Shown in pieces: positions 5,479 to 12,903 of a DNA stretch of 12,907 nucleotides. Position 1 is the first letter of the stretch, and every line of letters starts with the position of its first letter. A program made the translations under genes and the position numbers. The notes beneath the pieces were generated by a model that saw nothing but the letters and a program-made list of their open reading frames with translations, ran no database searches and was not told the origin of the DNA. The stretch covers positions 1-12,907 of the forward strand of contig CAYRWY010000142.1 of NCBI GenBank assembly GCA_964427955.1, in the 5' to 3' direction. Source of the DNA: JACRBK01 sp964427955. Lineage in GTDB: Bacteria > Chloroflexota > Anaerolineae > Aggregatilineales > Aggregatilineaceae.

Positions 5479-6423
5479 ATGAAAAAACAGAATTTTGAGC
5501 TAAAGAACCAAAAGATCAAGACTGCTTTTGCCGCTTTGAAGAAGAATCACCCCGAGCGCCTGACCCGGCGGCTCAACCTCTCGTGGAGTAACTGGGGCTT
5601 CGGCATCGAATCCCTGGCCGACTCCGCCGCGCGACTCCAAAAAGCAGGTATCTCCTTCATCGAACTGCACGGCAACCACTACGGCCCCGACCTGGGCTAC
5701 GACGTCAAAACCACGCTGGCGATCCTGGGCGATCATGGCCTCAAGGTCGGCGGAGTCTGCGGCATGTTCTCGGCAGACAACGACCTGTCCAGCAACCGCC
5801 CTATGCAGCGCCAGGCCGCCATCGATTACCTCAAGCGCGAAGTGCCCTTCACCGCCGCCGTAGGAGGCAGCTACCTCCTGGTTGTGCCGGGTGCCGTGGG
5901 GCGTCCCCAGGCGTATGACGCGATGGAGTTCGAACGCAGCGTGCAGACGCTCCACAGCGTCGCCGACCTGTTTACTCAGCATCACGTCCGGGCCGCCATC
6001 GAGCCGATCCGGTCTGCCGAAGTCAGCTTCGTCCACACCGTCGCCGATGCCCAGGCGTACATCCAGGCCGTGAACCATCCGGGCGTCCAGCACATCAACG
6101 GCGACGTCTACCACATGCAGGCGGAAGAAGCGCACATCGGCGCGGCGATCCTCGCGGCGGGCGCGCAGCTCACCAATCTGCACATGGCGGACAGCAACCG
6201 GCGGGCGTTGGGCCTGGGTGCGCTCGATCTGGACACGATCATCATGGCGCTGTACCTGGTCGGCTTCAACGTCGAGGGTAAATTCGTCACGCCCGAACCG
6301 CTCGGTCCCGGCGGCGACCCCTACCCCGCTATGAATGGCAAGCCCGACAAAAAACAGCTTGACAAGATGGTCATGCAGACGGCGGCGTACTTCCGCGAGC
6401 GCGAAGCTGAACTACTCGCCTGA
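5479..6423 (+). CDS. Sugar isomerase/epimerase, ketose 3-epimerase-like TIM barrel
   Basis: A 314-residue xylose-isomerase-like TIM-barrel protein (AP endonuclease 2 superfamily). The metal-site pattern of D-tagatose/D-psicose 3-epimerases is visible: E175 in AIEP, D209 in NGDVYHM, H235 in NLHMADSNR and E266 in NVEGKF. In that family the two glutamates shuttle the C3 proton of a ketose on a divalent metal. About 30 basic residues precede the first barrel strand (RLNLSWSNWGFG), longer than in typical 290-residue epimerases. It opens the transporter operon and is the only isomerase-type enzyme in the window, so it may interconvert the imported sugar before the kinase. Whether it is a true 3-epimerase or acts as an aldose-ketose isomerase for rhamnose/fucose cannot be told. 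Shine-Dalgarno pairing before the ATG is poor; a tiny overlapping frame (5463-5498) spans the start. Confidence 0.85.
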   Translation: MKKQNFELKNQKIKTAFAALKKNHPERLTRRLNLSWSNWGFGIESLADSAARLQKAGISFIELHGNHYGPDLGYDVKTTLAILGDHGLKVGGVCGMFSADNDLSSNRPMQRQAAIDYLKREVPFTAAVGGSYLLVVPGAVGRPQAYDAMEFERSVQTLHSVADLFTQHHVRAAIEPIRSAEVSFVHTVADAQAYIQAVNHPGVQHINGDVYHMQAEEAHIGAAILAAGAQLTNLHMADSNRRALGLGALDLDTIIMALYLVGFNVEGKFVTPEPLGPGGDPYPAMNGKPDKKQLDKMVMQTAAYFREREAELLA

Positions 6424-6478
6424 GCGCCCGGCGGCATTGGTTTTTTCACAGCGCGTCAACCTTGGGGAGCCTCCAATC

Positions 6479-8002
6479 ATGGAGCCAATTCTTGAGCTTA
6501 AACACATCAGCAAGCAGTTTCCGGGCGTCAAGGCGCTGGACGACGTCAGCTTCGAAATTCGCCCGGGCGAAGTCCACGCGCTCTTAGGCGAAAATGGGGC
6601 GGGCAAATCCACCCTGATCAAGATCGCCTCCGGCGTCTACCAGTCGGACGGCGGCGAGATCTTCCTGGAGGGGAAACCGGTCAGGTTCGGTAACCCGCGC
6701 GAAGCGCAGTCGCAGGGCATCGCCACGATCTACCAGGAACTCCTGCTCTACCCGGAACTGACCGTCGCCGAAAATATCTTCATGGGGCACGCGCCCCGCT
6801 CGCGCCTGGGCGCCATCAACTGGCCCACCATGCGCCGCAAAGCGCAAGAGATTCTTGAGTCGCTGAATATTCACGACATGAACGTGACGCGCCGCGTGGG
6901 CGCGCTCACCGTCGGGAACCGCCAGCGGGTCGAGATCGCCAAGGCGCTCTCGATGAACGCGCGCGTGCTGATCATGGACGAGCCGACCGCCGCCATCACC
7001 GAAGCGGACGTCGAGCGGCTGTTCAACATCATTCACCTGCTGAAAGAGCGCCAGGTCGGGATCATCTACATCAGCCACCGGCTGCACGAGGTTTTCGAGA
7101 TGGGCGACCGCGTCACCGTCCTACGCGATGGCCGCTACATCGACACCCGGCCCGTCTCCGAAACGACCGAAGACGCGCTGATCAACATGATGGTCGGGCG
7201 CACCATCGACAACCTGTTTCCCAAGCTGGACGCCGCGGTGGGCGAGACGGTGCTCGAAGTCAACCACCTGGTGCGCAAGCCGCTCACTAAGGACATCAGC
7301 TTCCAGGTCCGGGCGGGCGAGATCGTCGGCCTGGCCGGGCTGATCGGATCGGGGCGCAGCGAGCTGGCGCACATCATCTTCGGCTATACCGCCGCCGAAT
7401 CGGGCACCATCAAGATCAACGGCCAGGAAGTCAAAATTCGCAACCCCGGCCAGGCCATGCAGCACGGGATCGCCTACCTGCCGGAAGATCGCGGCACGCA
7501 GGGCTTGATTCGCCCGATGAATGTCCGCGAAAACATGTCGCTCACTGTCTTGCGCAAGCTCTCGCGCGCGGCCTTCATCAACCGCGGCCAGGAGCTTGAG
7601 TTGGCGCGCAGCACGATCCAGCAGTTGGGCATCCGGGCCTACAGCCCGCAGCAGATCGTGGGCAAGCTCTCCGGCGGCAACCAGCAAAAAGTCGTCGTGG
7701 GCAAATGGCTGGCCACCAAGCCCAAAGTGTTGATCGTGGACGAGCCGACGCGCGGCATCGACGTCGGGTCCAAAGCCGAGATTCACCGGTTGATGAGCGA
7801 GCTGGCCCAGCAAGGGCTGGCAATCCTGATGATCTCCAGCGAACTGCCCGAAATCCTGGGCATGAGCGACCGGATTCTGGTCATGCGCGAGGGCCAGATG
7901 GTCGCCGAATACGCGCGCGCGGACGCCACCCAGGAGAACATCGGCGCGGCAATGATGAGCGATCAGAGTTCCAACGGCCACTGGCCCAGGGAGAATAGCT
8001 GA
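6479..8002 (+). CDS. Sugar ABC importer ATPase, duplicated RbsA/XylG type (CUT2)
   Basis: A 507-residue protein with two fused ATP-binding domains, as in RbsA, XylG and rhizobial RhaT. Domain 1: Walker A GENGAGKST (37-45), Q-loop YQE (85-87), signature variant LTVGNRQRVEIAKAL (143-157), Walker B VLIMDEPT (163-170), H200. Domain 2: a degenerate Walker A, GLIGSGRSE, without the lysine (287-295), EDRGTQGL (336-343), signature LSGGNQQKVVVGKW (397-410) and Walker B VLIVDEPTRGID (417-428). Loss of the second Walker lysine is normal for this family. It powers sugar uptake at the inner face of the membrane. The ATG at 6479 follows GGGGAG (6464-6469) and begins right at the conserved EPILELKHISK; an upstream in-frame start at 6335 would lie inside the epimerase gene. 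It lies 55 bases after that gene, and its stop abuts the first permease. Confidence 0.95.
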   Translation: MEPILELKHISKQFPGVKALDDVSFEIRPGEVHALLGENGAGKSTLIKIASGVYQSDGGEIFLEGKPVRFGNPREAQSQGIATIYQELLLYPELTVAENIFMGHAPRSRLGAINWPTMRRKAQEILESLNIHDMNVTRRVGALTVGNRQRVEIAKALSMNARVLIMDEPTAAITEADVERLFNIIHLLKERQVGIIYISHRLHEVFEMGDRVTVLRDGRYIDTRPVSETTEDALINMMVGRTIDNLFPKLDAAVGETVLEVNHLVRKPLTKDISFQVRAGEIVGLAGLIGSGRSELAHIIFGYTAAESGTIKINGQEVKIRNPGQAMQHGIAYLPEDRGTQGLIRPMNVRENMSLTVLRKLSRAAFINRGQELELARSTIQQLGIRAYSPQQIVGKLSGGNQQKVVVGKWLATKPKVLIVDEPTRGIDVGSKAEIHRLMSELAQQGLAILMISSELPEILGMSDRILVMREGQMVAEYARADATQENIGAAMMSDQSSNGHWPRENS

Positions 8003-9118
8003 ATGGCGGTATCACAACCTGTTTCCAAACCAACCATGAGCGCCCGAACGGTGAACATCCCCGGGTTCTTGCGGACCTTATTCAGCAACCAGGAGACGAT
8101 CATCCTGGTCGCCCTCGTCCTGCTGATCGGGTACGTGGGCTACGACAACCCCCGGTTCCTGGAAACCCGTAACATGGCGAACATGTTCAGCGGGAACGCC
8201 TACATTGCCGTGGCGGCGCTGGGCATGACGATGGTCATCATCTCCAAAAATATCGACATTTCGGTGGGGGCGCTGATCGTCTGCCTGACCATCGTCAGCG
8301 GCAGGCTGTCGATTGCCCACTATCCCTCCTGGGTTTCGACCGACATGGCGATTGCGCTGTCCTGGGTGCTCCCGGTCGTGGTGGGCGTGCTGGTAGAGCT
8401 GGTCATCGGCTTCATCGTCACTTATTTGCGCGTCCCGGCCATCGTCGTGACGCTGGGCTTCATGAGCATCCTCAAAGGGGTGCTGATCATGTGGACCAAC
8501 GGCGAGCGCGTCGCCGGAATGCCGGATGGCTACGCCCTCGCCCAGATCCGCCCGCTAGAGCACGTGTCCCTGCCGATCTTCAAGGATTTCTTCCAGATGC
8601 TCACCATGCCGGTCTATTTCATGGTGATTCTGATGATCATCGCCGCGATCTGGATGCGCTACAGCGCGATGGGCCGCGCCATCTATGCCGTGGGCGGCAA
8701 CGTGGAAGCCGCGCGGCTGTCCGGGATTTCGGAGCACCGTGTGATCATGACGGCGTTCGCGTTGAACGGCGTGTTCGTCGGCGTCTCCAGCGTCTTGTTC
8801 GCGACGCAGTTCACCGTCATCCAGACCACGCTGCCCCCGATTGAAATGACGATCATCACGGCCACGGTGGTCGGGGGTGTCAGCATCATGGGCGGGACCG
8901 GGACGGTCGTCGGCCCGGTGCTGGCCGCGATCCTGCTGATCGCGATCACCAAGTCGCTGGTCTTTCTCGACATTTCGCCTTTCTGGACCAACGCGATCAA
9001 GGGCTTACTTATTCTGGTGACGGTGTTGATCGACCTGCTGCGCCGCTCGGGCCGGTCCCCGGTGGTGATCGCCCAAGGGCTGGTCGCGCCGCTGCGCCGC
9101 CTGCGTAACTCGGAGTAA
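8003..9118 (+). CDS. Sugar ABC importer permease 1, RbsC family (CUT2)
   Basis: A 371-residue integral membrane protein of the ribose/xylose/AI-2 permease family. Hydrophobic segments lie at about 32-46, 66-100, 118-142, 146-164, 203-218, 248-268, 284-297, 303-318 and 331-346. Family signatures are ISKNIDISVGAL (80-91), the ATPase-contact loop GRAIYAVGGNVEAARLSGI (224-242) and VVGGVSIMGGTGTVVG (289-304). It starts immediately after the ATPase stop with AGGGAG (7988-7993) nine bases upstream. The second permease is a different protein, so the channel is probably a heterodimer, as in rhamnose (RhaPQ) and AI-2 (LsrCD) importers. Confidence 0.94.
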   Translation: MAVSQPVSKPTMSARTVNIPGFLRTLFSNQETIILVALVLLIGYVGYDNPRFLETRNMANMFSGNAYIAVAALGMTMVIISKNIDISVGALIVCLTIVSGRLSIAHYPSWVSTDMAIALSWVLPVVVGVLVELVIGFIVTYLRVPAIVVTLGFMSILKGVLIMWTNGERVAGMPDGYALAQIRPLEHVSLPIFKDFFQMLTMPVYFMVILMIIAAIWMRYSAMGRAIYAVGGNVEAARLSGISEHRVIMTAFALNGVFVGVSSVLFATQFTVIQTTLPPIEMTIITATVVGGVSIMGGTGTVVGPVLAAILLIAITKSLVFLDISPFWTNAIKGLLILVTVLIDLLRRSGRSPVVIAQGLVAPLRRLRNSE

Positions 9119-9123
9119 AAGGG

Positions 9124-10125
9124 ATGGCTGTTCAAGGAACAGAACGTATAGAGACTCCCCAAAGTCAGCTTTGGGTATCGCTGCGGGACTTATTGTTGAG
9201 ACAAGAGATCGTGCTGCTCATGATCATGGTCCTCGTGCTCTTCGGGTTGTCGATCCAGACCGACAAGTTCCTGACCAAGGACAACCTGCTCAATCAGGGC
9301 CGCCAGATCACCGAAACGGGCCTGCTCGCCCTGCCGATGACGTACATCATCATCACCGGGGGGATCGACCTGTCGGTCGGCTCCATCGCGGGGCTGAGCG
9401 CGATCATCCTGGGCTACTGCTGGCACAACTACGGGTTATCCCTAGAACTGTCGATCCTGATCGCCATTCTCGCGGGCGGAGTGGCCGGGCTGGTCAATGG
9501 GCTGATGATCACACGCATCGGCGTGCCGCCGCTGATCATGACGCTGGCGACGCTCACTTTTTACCGCGGCCTGGCTGAAGGGATCGCCCTGGCGCGGTCG
9601 GTGACGGGCTATCCCGACTGGTTTTACAAGCTGGGTCAGGGCGACGTGTTGGGCGTCCCCACGCAGCTTTACCTGCTCGTGATCGCGACGATCATCTCCG
9701 CCATCATTCTCGCGCGGACGACATTCGGGCGCGGTCTGTACGCCATCGGCAACAACGAGCTGGCCGCGCGTTTTTCGGGCATCCCGGTGGACCGGATCAA
9801 GCTGGCGATCTACACCTTCTCCGGCCTCATGGCCGGGCTGGCGGGCTACATCTTCGTGTCACGCGTGAGCACGACCCGGTCCGACATGGGCACCGGCTGG
9901 GAGATGGTCGCCATCGCGGCGGTGGTCCTGGGCGGCACGAGCATCAACGGCGGGTCGGGCAGCATCGGCGGCACGGTGATCGGCCTGGTGCTGATCCAGT
10001 TGTTGAAAAACGGGCTGGCGTTGAACAACGTCACCGGCGATGCGACGATTGTGGTGATCGGCACGGTGCTGATTCTCTCGACCCTGCTCAACAGCTTTAT
10101 CCAGCGTCGAACCCACGCTGTTTAA
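9124..10125 (+). CDS. Sugar ABC importer permease 2, RbsC family (CUT2)
   Basis: A 333-residue membrane protein and the partner of the preceding permease. Segments are near 28-44, 65-100, 108-128, 134-150, 181-197, 227-245, 262-271, 280-298 and 307-324. Conserved blocks are ITGGIDLSVGSIAGLS (77-92), the coupling loop GRGLYAIGNNELAARFSGI (202-220) and VVLGGTSINGGSGSIGG (267-283). Sequence identity with permease 1 looks limited outside these blocks, so this is an old duplication rather than a recent copy. Only five bases separate it from permease 1, and GGAG (9112-9115) lies eight bases before its ATG. The binding-protein gene follows after 109 bases in the same direction, with no terminator hairpin seen between them. 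Confidence 0.94.
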   Translation: MAVQGTERIETPQSQLWVSLRDLLLRQEIVLLMIMVLVLFGLSIQTDKFLTKDNLLNQGRQITETGLLALPMTYIIITGGIDLSVGSIAGLSAIILGYCWHNYGLSLELSILIAILAGGVAGLVNGLMITRIGVPPLIMTLATLTFYRGLAEGIALARSVTGYPDWFYKLGQGDVLGVPTQLYLLVIATIISAIILARTTFGRGLYAIGNNELAARFSGIPVDRIKLAIYTFSGLMAGLAGYIFVSRVSTTRSDMGTGWEMVAIAAVVLGGTSINGGSGSIGGTVIGLVLIQLLKNGLALNNVTGDATIVVIGTVLILSTLLNSFIQRRTHAV

Positions 10126-10218
10126 ATTAAATCGGGTCGTAGAAGGGAGGGATAAGCAAGTCGATTGTGATCCTGACAAGCTCATCTCAGCAAAACCGGA
10201 AAAAATTGTGTGTAGTTC

Positions 10219-10226
10219 AGGAGAGG
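10219..10226 (+). promoter_or_regulatory. Strong ribosome binding site of the binding-protein gene
   Basis: AGGAGAGG lies eight bases before the ATG at 10235 and is the best Shine-Dalgarno of the transporter operon. It decides for that ATG over an in-frame upstream codon at 10208, which would overlap this site and put polar residues before the signal peptide. Confidence 0.7.
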
Positions 10227-10234
10227 AAAATACT

Positions 10235-11365
10235 ATGCGTAAGTTTCTGGCACTTTTGCTTGTCGTAACGTTCGTGATTGGCCCGATTGCCGTGCTGCCC
10301 GCCCTCGCGCAAGGCGAGGAAAAGCGGTGGGATGGTGCCGACGACCTCGAAGTCAACCCGTTGCCCTGCGGTGACGAAGCCGCCCCGGCGCTCGAACCCC
10401 TGCCCTATGACGGCGGCCAGCCCGTGAATCCGCCCGACAAGGCCGGTCAAGAAATCGTGCTCGTGGACGTGCCGAAGCTGATGGGGATCGCCTACTTTGC
10501 GGCGACCACCAAGGGCGAGCAGGAAGCCGCGGAAGAACTGGGCAATGTCAAGGTCACGACTGACGCCCCCACCGAAGGCAATATCGACCAGCAGATCACC
10601 TTCATCGACAACTACATCACCAAGGGTGTCGATGGTATCCTCTTCGCCGCCAATGACCCGGTTGCGATTGCGCCCGTGCTGAAGCGCGCCCTGGACAAGG
10701 GCATCCACGTCATCGGCTACGATGCGAACTCGACCCCCGACGCGCGTGAGTGGTTCGTCAACCAGGCGTCGTTCAATGGCATCGCCAAGACCTTGATGGA
10801 CAGCCTGGCCGCCGAGAAGGGCGAGGACGCCCAGTTCGGTATCGTCACCAGCACCTTCACGACCCCCAACCAGGCCCGTTGGATCGCCGAAATGTGGGCC
10901 TACACCAACCAGTGTTACCCCGACATGAAGTGGCTGGAAACCCTGGAAGCCCAGGAAGACAACGTCCAGTCGTTCAACCAGGCCAACACCCTGCTGGATA
11001 AGTACGGCGAAGACATCGACGGCATCTTCGGGATGACCAGCGTCGCGACCCCCGCCGCGGCGGACGCCGTGACCCAGGCCGACCTGTGCGGCGAAGTGGC
11101 CGTGATCGGCCTGGCCGTGCCGAGCGCCATGAAGCCCTTCGTGGAAGCGGACTGCGTGAAGTCGGTCGTGTTGTGGAACCCCGTTGATCTGGGCTACGCC
11201 GCCGTGTACGTGATGCGCGCCGTGGTCGATGGCACCCTCAAGCCCGGCGACACCGAAGTTGAAGCGGGCAAACTGGGCAAGCTCCAGGTCATCAATGGCA
11301 GCGAAGTGCTGCTTGGGCCGCCCTTCGTCTTCACCAAGGAAAACATCGGCGACTTCGACTTCTAG
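10235..11365 (+). CDS. Sugar-binding protein of the CUT2 importer (Peripla_BP_4 type)
   Basis: A 376-residue secreted sugar-binding protein. The signal peptide runs MRK, a hydrophobic core, then PALA with cleavage expected after A25; no lipobox cysteine is present. About 45 acidic, proline-rich residues follow (to about 72) before the two-lobed fold begins at EIVLVDVPKLMGIAYF. Typical elements include the helix after TTKGEQEAAEEL, DNYITKGVDGILFAANDP (125-142) and the hinge region IGLAVPSAMKPFV. Four cysteines (C45, C227, C285, C307) could form disulfides outside the cell. It delivers the sugar to the two permeases. As the last gene before a strong terminator, with a strong ribosome site and nearly every lysine written AAG, it looks tuned for high expression. 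The form is closest to RhaS/LsrB-like proteins, but the ligand cannot be read from the sequence. Confidence 0.93.
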   Translation: MRKFLALLLVVTFVIGPIAVLPALAQGEEKRWDGADDLEVNPLPCGDEAAPALEPLPYDGGQPVNPPDKAGQEIVLVDVPKLMGIAYFAATTKGEQEAAEELGNVKVTTDAPTEGNIDQQITFIDNYITKGVDGILFAANDPVAIAPVLKRALDKGIHVIGYDANSTPDAREWFVNQASFNGIAKTLMDSLAAEKGEDAQFGIVTSTFTTPNQARWIAEMWAYTNQCYPDMKWLETLEAQEDNVQSFNQANTLLDKYGEDIDGIFGMTSVATPAAADAVTQADLCGEVAVIGLAVPSAMKPFVEADCVKSVVLWNPVDLGYAAVYVMRAVVDGTLKPGDTEVEAGKLGKLQVINGSEVLLGPPFVFTKENIGDFDF

Positions 11366-11388
11366 TCGCCCCTGGTTTCAGCTCGTCT

Positions 11389-11424
11389 ACCTCCCTCTCT
11401 CTCGTGAGAGGGAGGTGTTTTTTT
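11389..11424 (+). terminator. Intrinsic terminator ending the transporter operon
   Basis: A perfect 11-bp stem (11389-11399 with 11406-11416), a six-base loop (11400-11405) and, after one G, a run of seven T (11418-11424). It lies 23 bases after the binding-protein stop codon. Confidence 0.88.
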
Positions 11425-11465
11425 GTTTCTACCAGTTCTGGATCGCACCGGACCGGACAAGTGAG

Positions 11466-11471
11466 TATAAT
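11466..11471 (+). promoter_or_regulatory. Candidate -10 box of the second transporter unit
   Basis: A perfect TATAAT lies between the terminator and the next gene, 35 bases before its ATG. No good -35 box is seen at 16-18 bases upstream, so either an activator helps or this is chance in an AT-rich gap. A promoter somewhere here is expected because of the terminator just upstream. Confidence 0.4.
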
Positions 11472-11506
11472 TTTAGTGCTCGGTTGGTACATCTAAGGAG
11501 ATACAA

Positions 11507-12811
11507 ATGAAGAACTTTTGGCGTATCGTTGTTGTTGCGGTGTTGATCCTGGCAGGGCTTCCGGTCTATGGTATGGCCACTGCCCAGGGGGACACTACGC
11601 TGCGGGTCTGGGACATCAACACCCGCGACGTCGAAAACGAAGTCATCAGCACGCTGATCGCCGAATTCGAAGCGGCGCATCCCGGCGTCAAAGTGGACCG
11701 CGTAGCGAAATCGCTGGACGATCTCAAGGTGACGACCTCGCTGGCGTTGAGCAGCGAAGATGGTCCTGACGTCGTGCAGGTCAACCAGGGGTTGTCCGAC
11801 ATGGGCGCGCTGGTCAAGGCCGGTCTGCTGCTGGATCTGACGCCCTACGCCGAGCAGTACGGCTGGTTCGACAAAATCTCGCCTGGCATCGTGGCGCGTA
11901 ACAGCTTCACCGCCGACGGCGCCACCTTTGGCGAGGGCAACCTCTACGGCGTGCCGCCGGGGGCGGAACTGGTCGGCGTGTTCTACAACCGCCAGATGTT
12001 CGCCGACGCGGGCGTGACCGTGCCCACCACCTTCGCCGACTTCGAAGCGATCCTGCAAACGTTCGCCGACAACGGCACGACCCCCATCGTCTTCGGCGAC
12101 CTGGACGGCTGGCCCGCGATCCACACCTACAGCGAACTCCAGAATCTGCACATCACCCGCCAATACCTGGACGACTTCATTTTCGGGCGCAACGCCGTGA
12201 GCTTCAACACGCCGGAAAACACCGAAGCCGCCGCGCAGCTCCAGTCCTGGGTCGATAAGGGCTACTTCACCAAGTTCTTCGAGGGCATCGGCTACGAGGA
12301 CTCGTGGCGGCTGTTCGCGGACGGCCAGGGCGCGATGATGATCACCGGCAGTTGGCTGAGCGGCGAACTGGCCAATATCGGCAATCCCGACGACTTCGGG
12401 TTCTTCCTGGTCCCGCCGGTCGATGCCGGTCAGCCCAAGATGTCCGTGGGCGGCACCTCGCTGGGCTATGGCATCCGGGCCAGTACGCCCAATCCCGACC
12501 TGGCGGCGCAGTACATCGACTGGATGATGTCGGCGCGCGCGGCGGAACTGTGGGTCGCGGCGGGCATCCTCCCGGTGCAGCCGGTCGATCCCGCGATCAT
12601 CGCAGAAGGCACGCTGTTCGCCGACATCGTGAAAGCGTGGAACTATCTCAACGAGACCGACGGCGTAGGCCACTACATCGACTGGGCTTCGCCGACCTTC
12701 TACAGCACCGTGACGGCAGGGCTGCAAGAACTGCTCGCCAAGCAGACCACGCCGGAAGAATTCGTGCAGAAAATGGACGACGATTACCAGGCGTACCTGG
12801 CCAGCAAGTAG
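11507..12811 (+). CDS. Extracellular solute-binding protein, family 1 (CUT1 sugar importer)
   Basis: A 434-residue binding protein of the maltose/oligosaccharide class (SBP_bac_1/8), unrelated to the CUT2 protein upstream. The signal peptide ends ATA with cleavage expected after A26; no lipobox. The mature start TTLRVWDIN, then LIAEFEAAHPGVKV (50-63), GPDVVQVNQG near 86, GVPPGAELVGVFYNRQMFADAGVTVPTTFADF, and the GQGAMMITGSW block are typical. Substrates in this class are usually di- and oligosaccharides. AAGGAG (11495-11500) sits six bases before ATG. It follows a terminator, so it starts a new unit whose permeases would lie beyond the right edge. Lysine codons are mixed AAA/AAG, unlike the upstream binding protein. 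A link to the deoxysugar locus, for example uptake of rhamnose-containing oligosaccharides, is only suggested by position. Confidence 0.92.
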   Translation: MKNFWRIVVVAVLILAGLPVYGMATAQGDTTLRVWDINTRDVENEVISTLIAEFEAAHPGVKVDRVAKSLDDLKVTTSLALSSEDGPDVVQVNQGLSDMGALVKAGLLLDLTPYAEQYGWFDKISPGIVARNSFTADGATFGEGNLYGVPPGAELVGVFYNRQMFADAGVTVPTTFADFEAILQTFADNGTTPIVFGDLDGWPAIHTYSELQNLHITRQYLDDFIFGRNAVSFNTPENTEAAAQLQSWVDKGYFTKFFEGIGYEDSWRLFADGQGAMMITGSWLSGELANIGNPDDFGFFLVPPVDAGQPKMSVGGTSLGYGIRASTPNPDLAAQYIDWMMSARAAELWVAAGILPVQPVDPAIIAEGTLFADIVKAWNYLNETDGVGHYIDWASPTFYSTVTAGLQELLAKQTTPEEFVQKMDDDYQAYLASK

Positions 12812-12828
12812 GCTGTACCTCAATTTCG

Positions 12829-12856
12829 GTAGGGGCAATTCACAAATTGCCCCTAC
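12829..12856. repeat. Perfect palindrome, dispersed-repeat type
   Basis: GTAGGGGCAATT and AATTGCCCCTAC form a perfect 12-bp stem around a four-base CACA loop, 17 bases after the CUT1 binding-protein stop. Palindromes built on this GTAGGGGC core are frequent dispersed repeats in Chloroflexota and other genomes (from memory). It has no T-run, so it is not a standard intrinsic terminator, but it could protect or attenuate the transcript between the binding protein and its permeases. Confidence 0.75.
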
Positions 12857-12903
12857 GCGGCCCATCTTCCACGCGCATGTCCCATGATCCTGAGAGGCTG
12901 ACC

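Noticed and set aside
6335..6478. N-terminal extension of the ABC ATPase
   Set aside because: It would lie inside the epimerase gene in another frame; the ATG at 6479 has a ribosome site and begins at the conserved family N-terminus.
7337..7345. Second ATPase domain lacks the Walker A lysine
   Set aside because: This looks like a defect but is the normal state in RbsA/AraG/XylG-type proteins.
7121..7981. Minus-strand frame opposite the ABC ATPase
   Set aside because: It overlaps the conserved second ATPase domain and shows only Asp/Ala/His-rich antisense composition.
10126..10234. Possible separate promoter or terminator between permease 2 and the binding protein
   Set aside because: No hairpin with a T-run and no convincing -35/-10 pair; only the strong ribosome site is supported.
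11429..12865. Long minus-strand frame (478 codons) opposite the CUT1 binding protein
   Set aside because: It mirrors the whole binding-protein gene and runs through the terminal palindrome; no motif, no ribosome site. Shadow frame.
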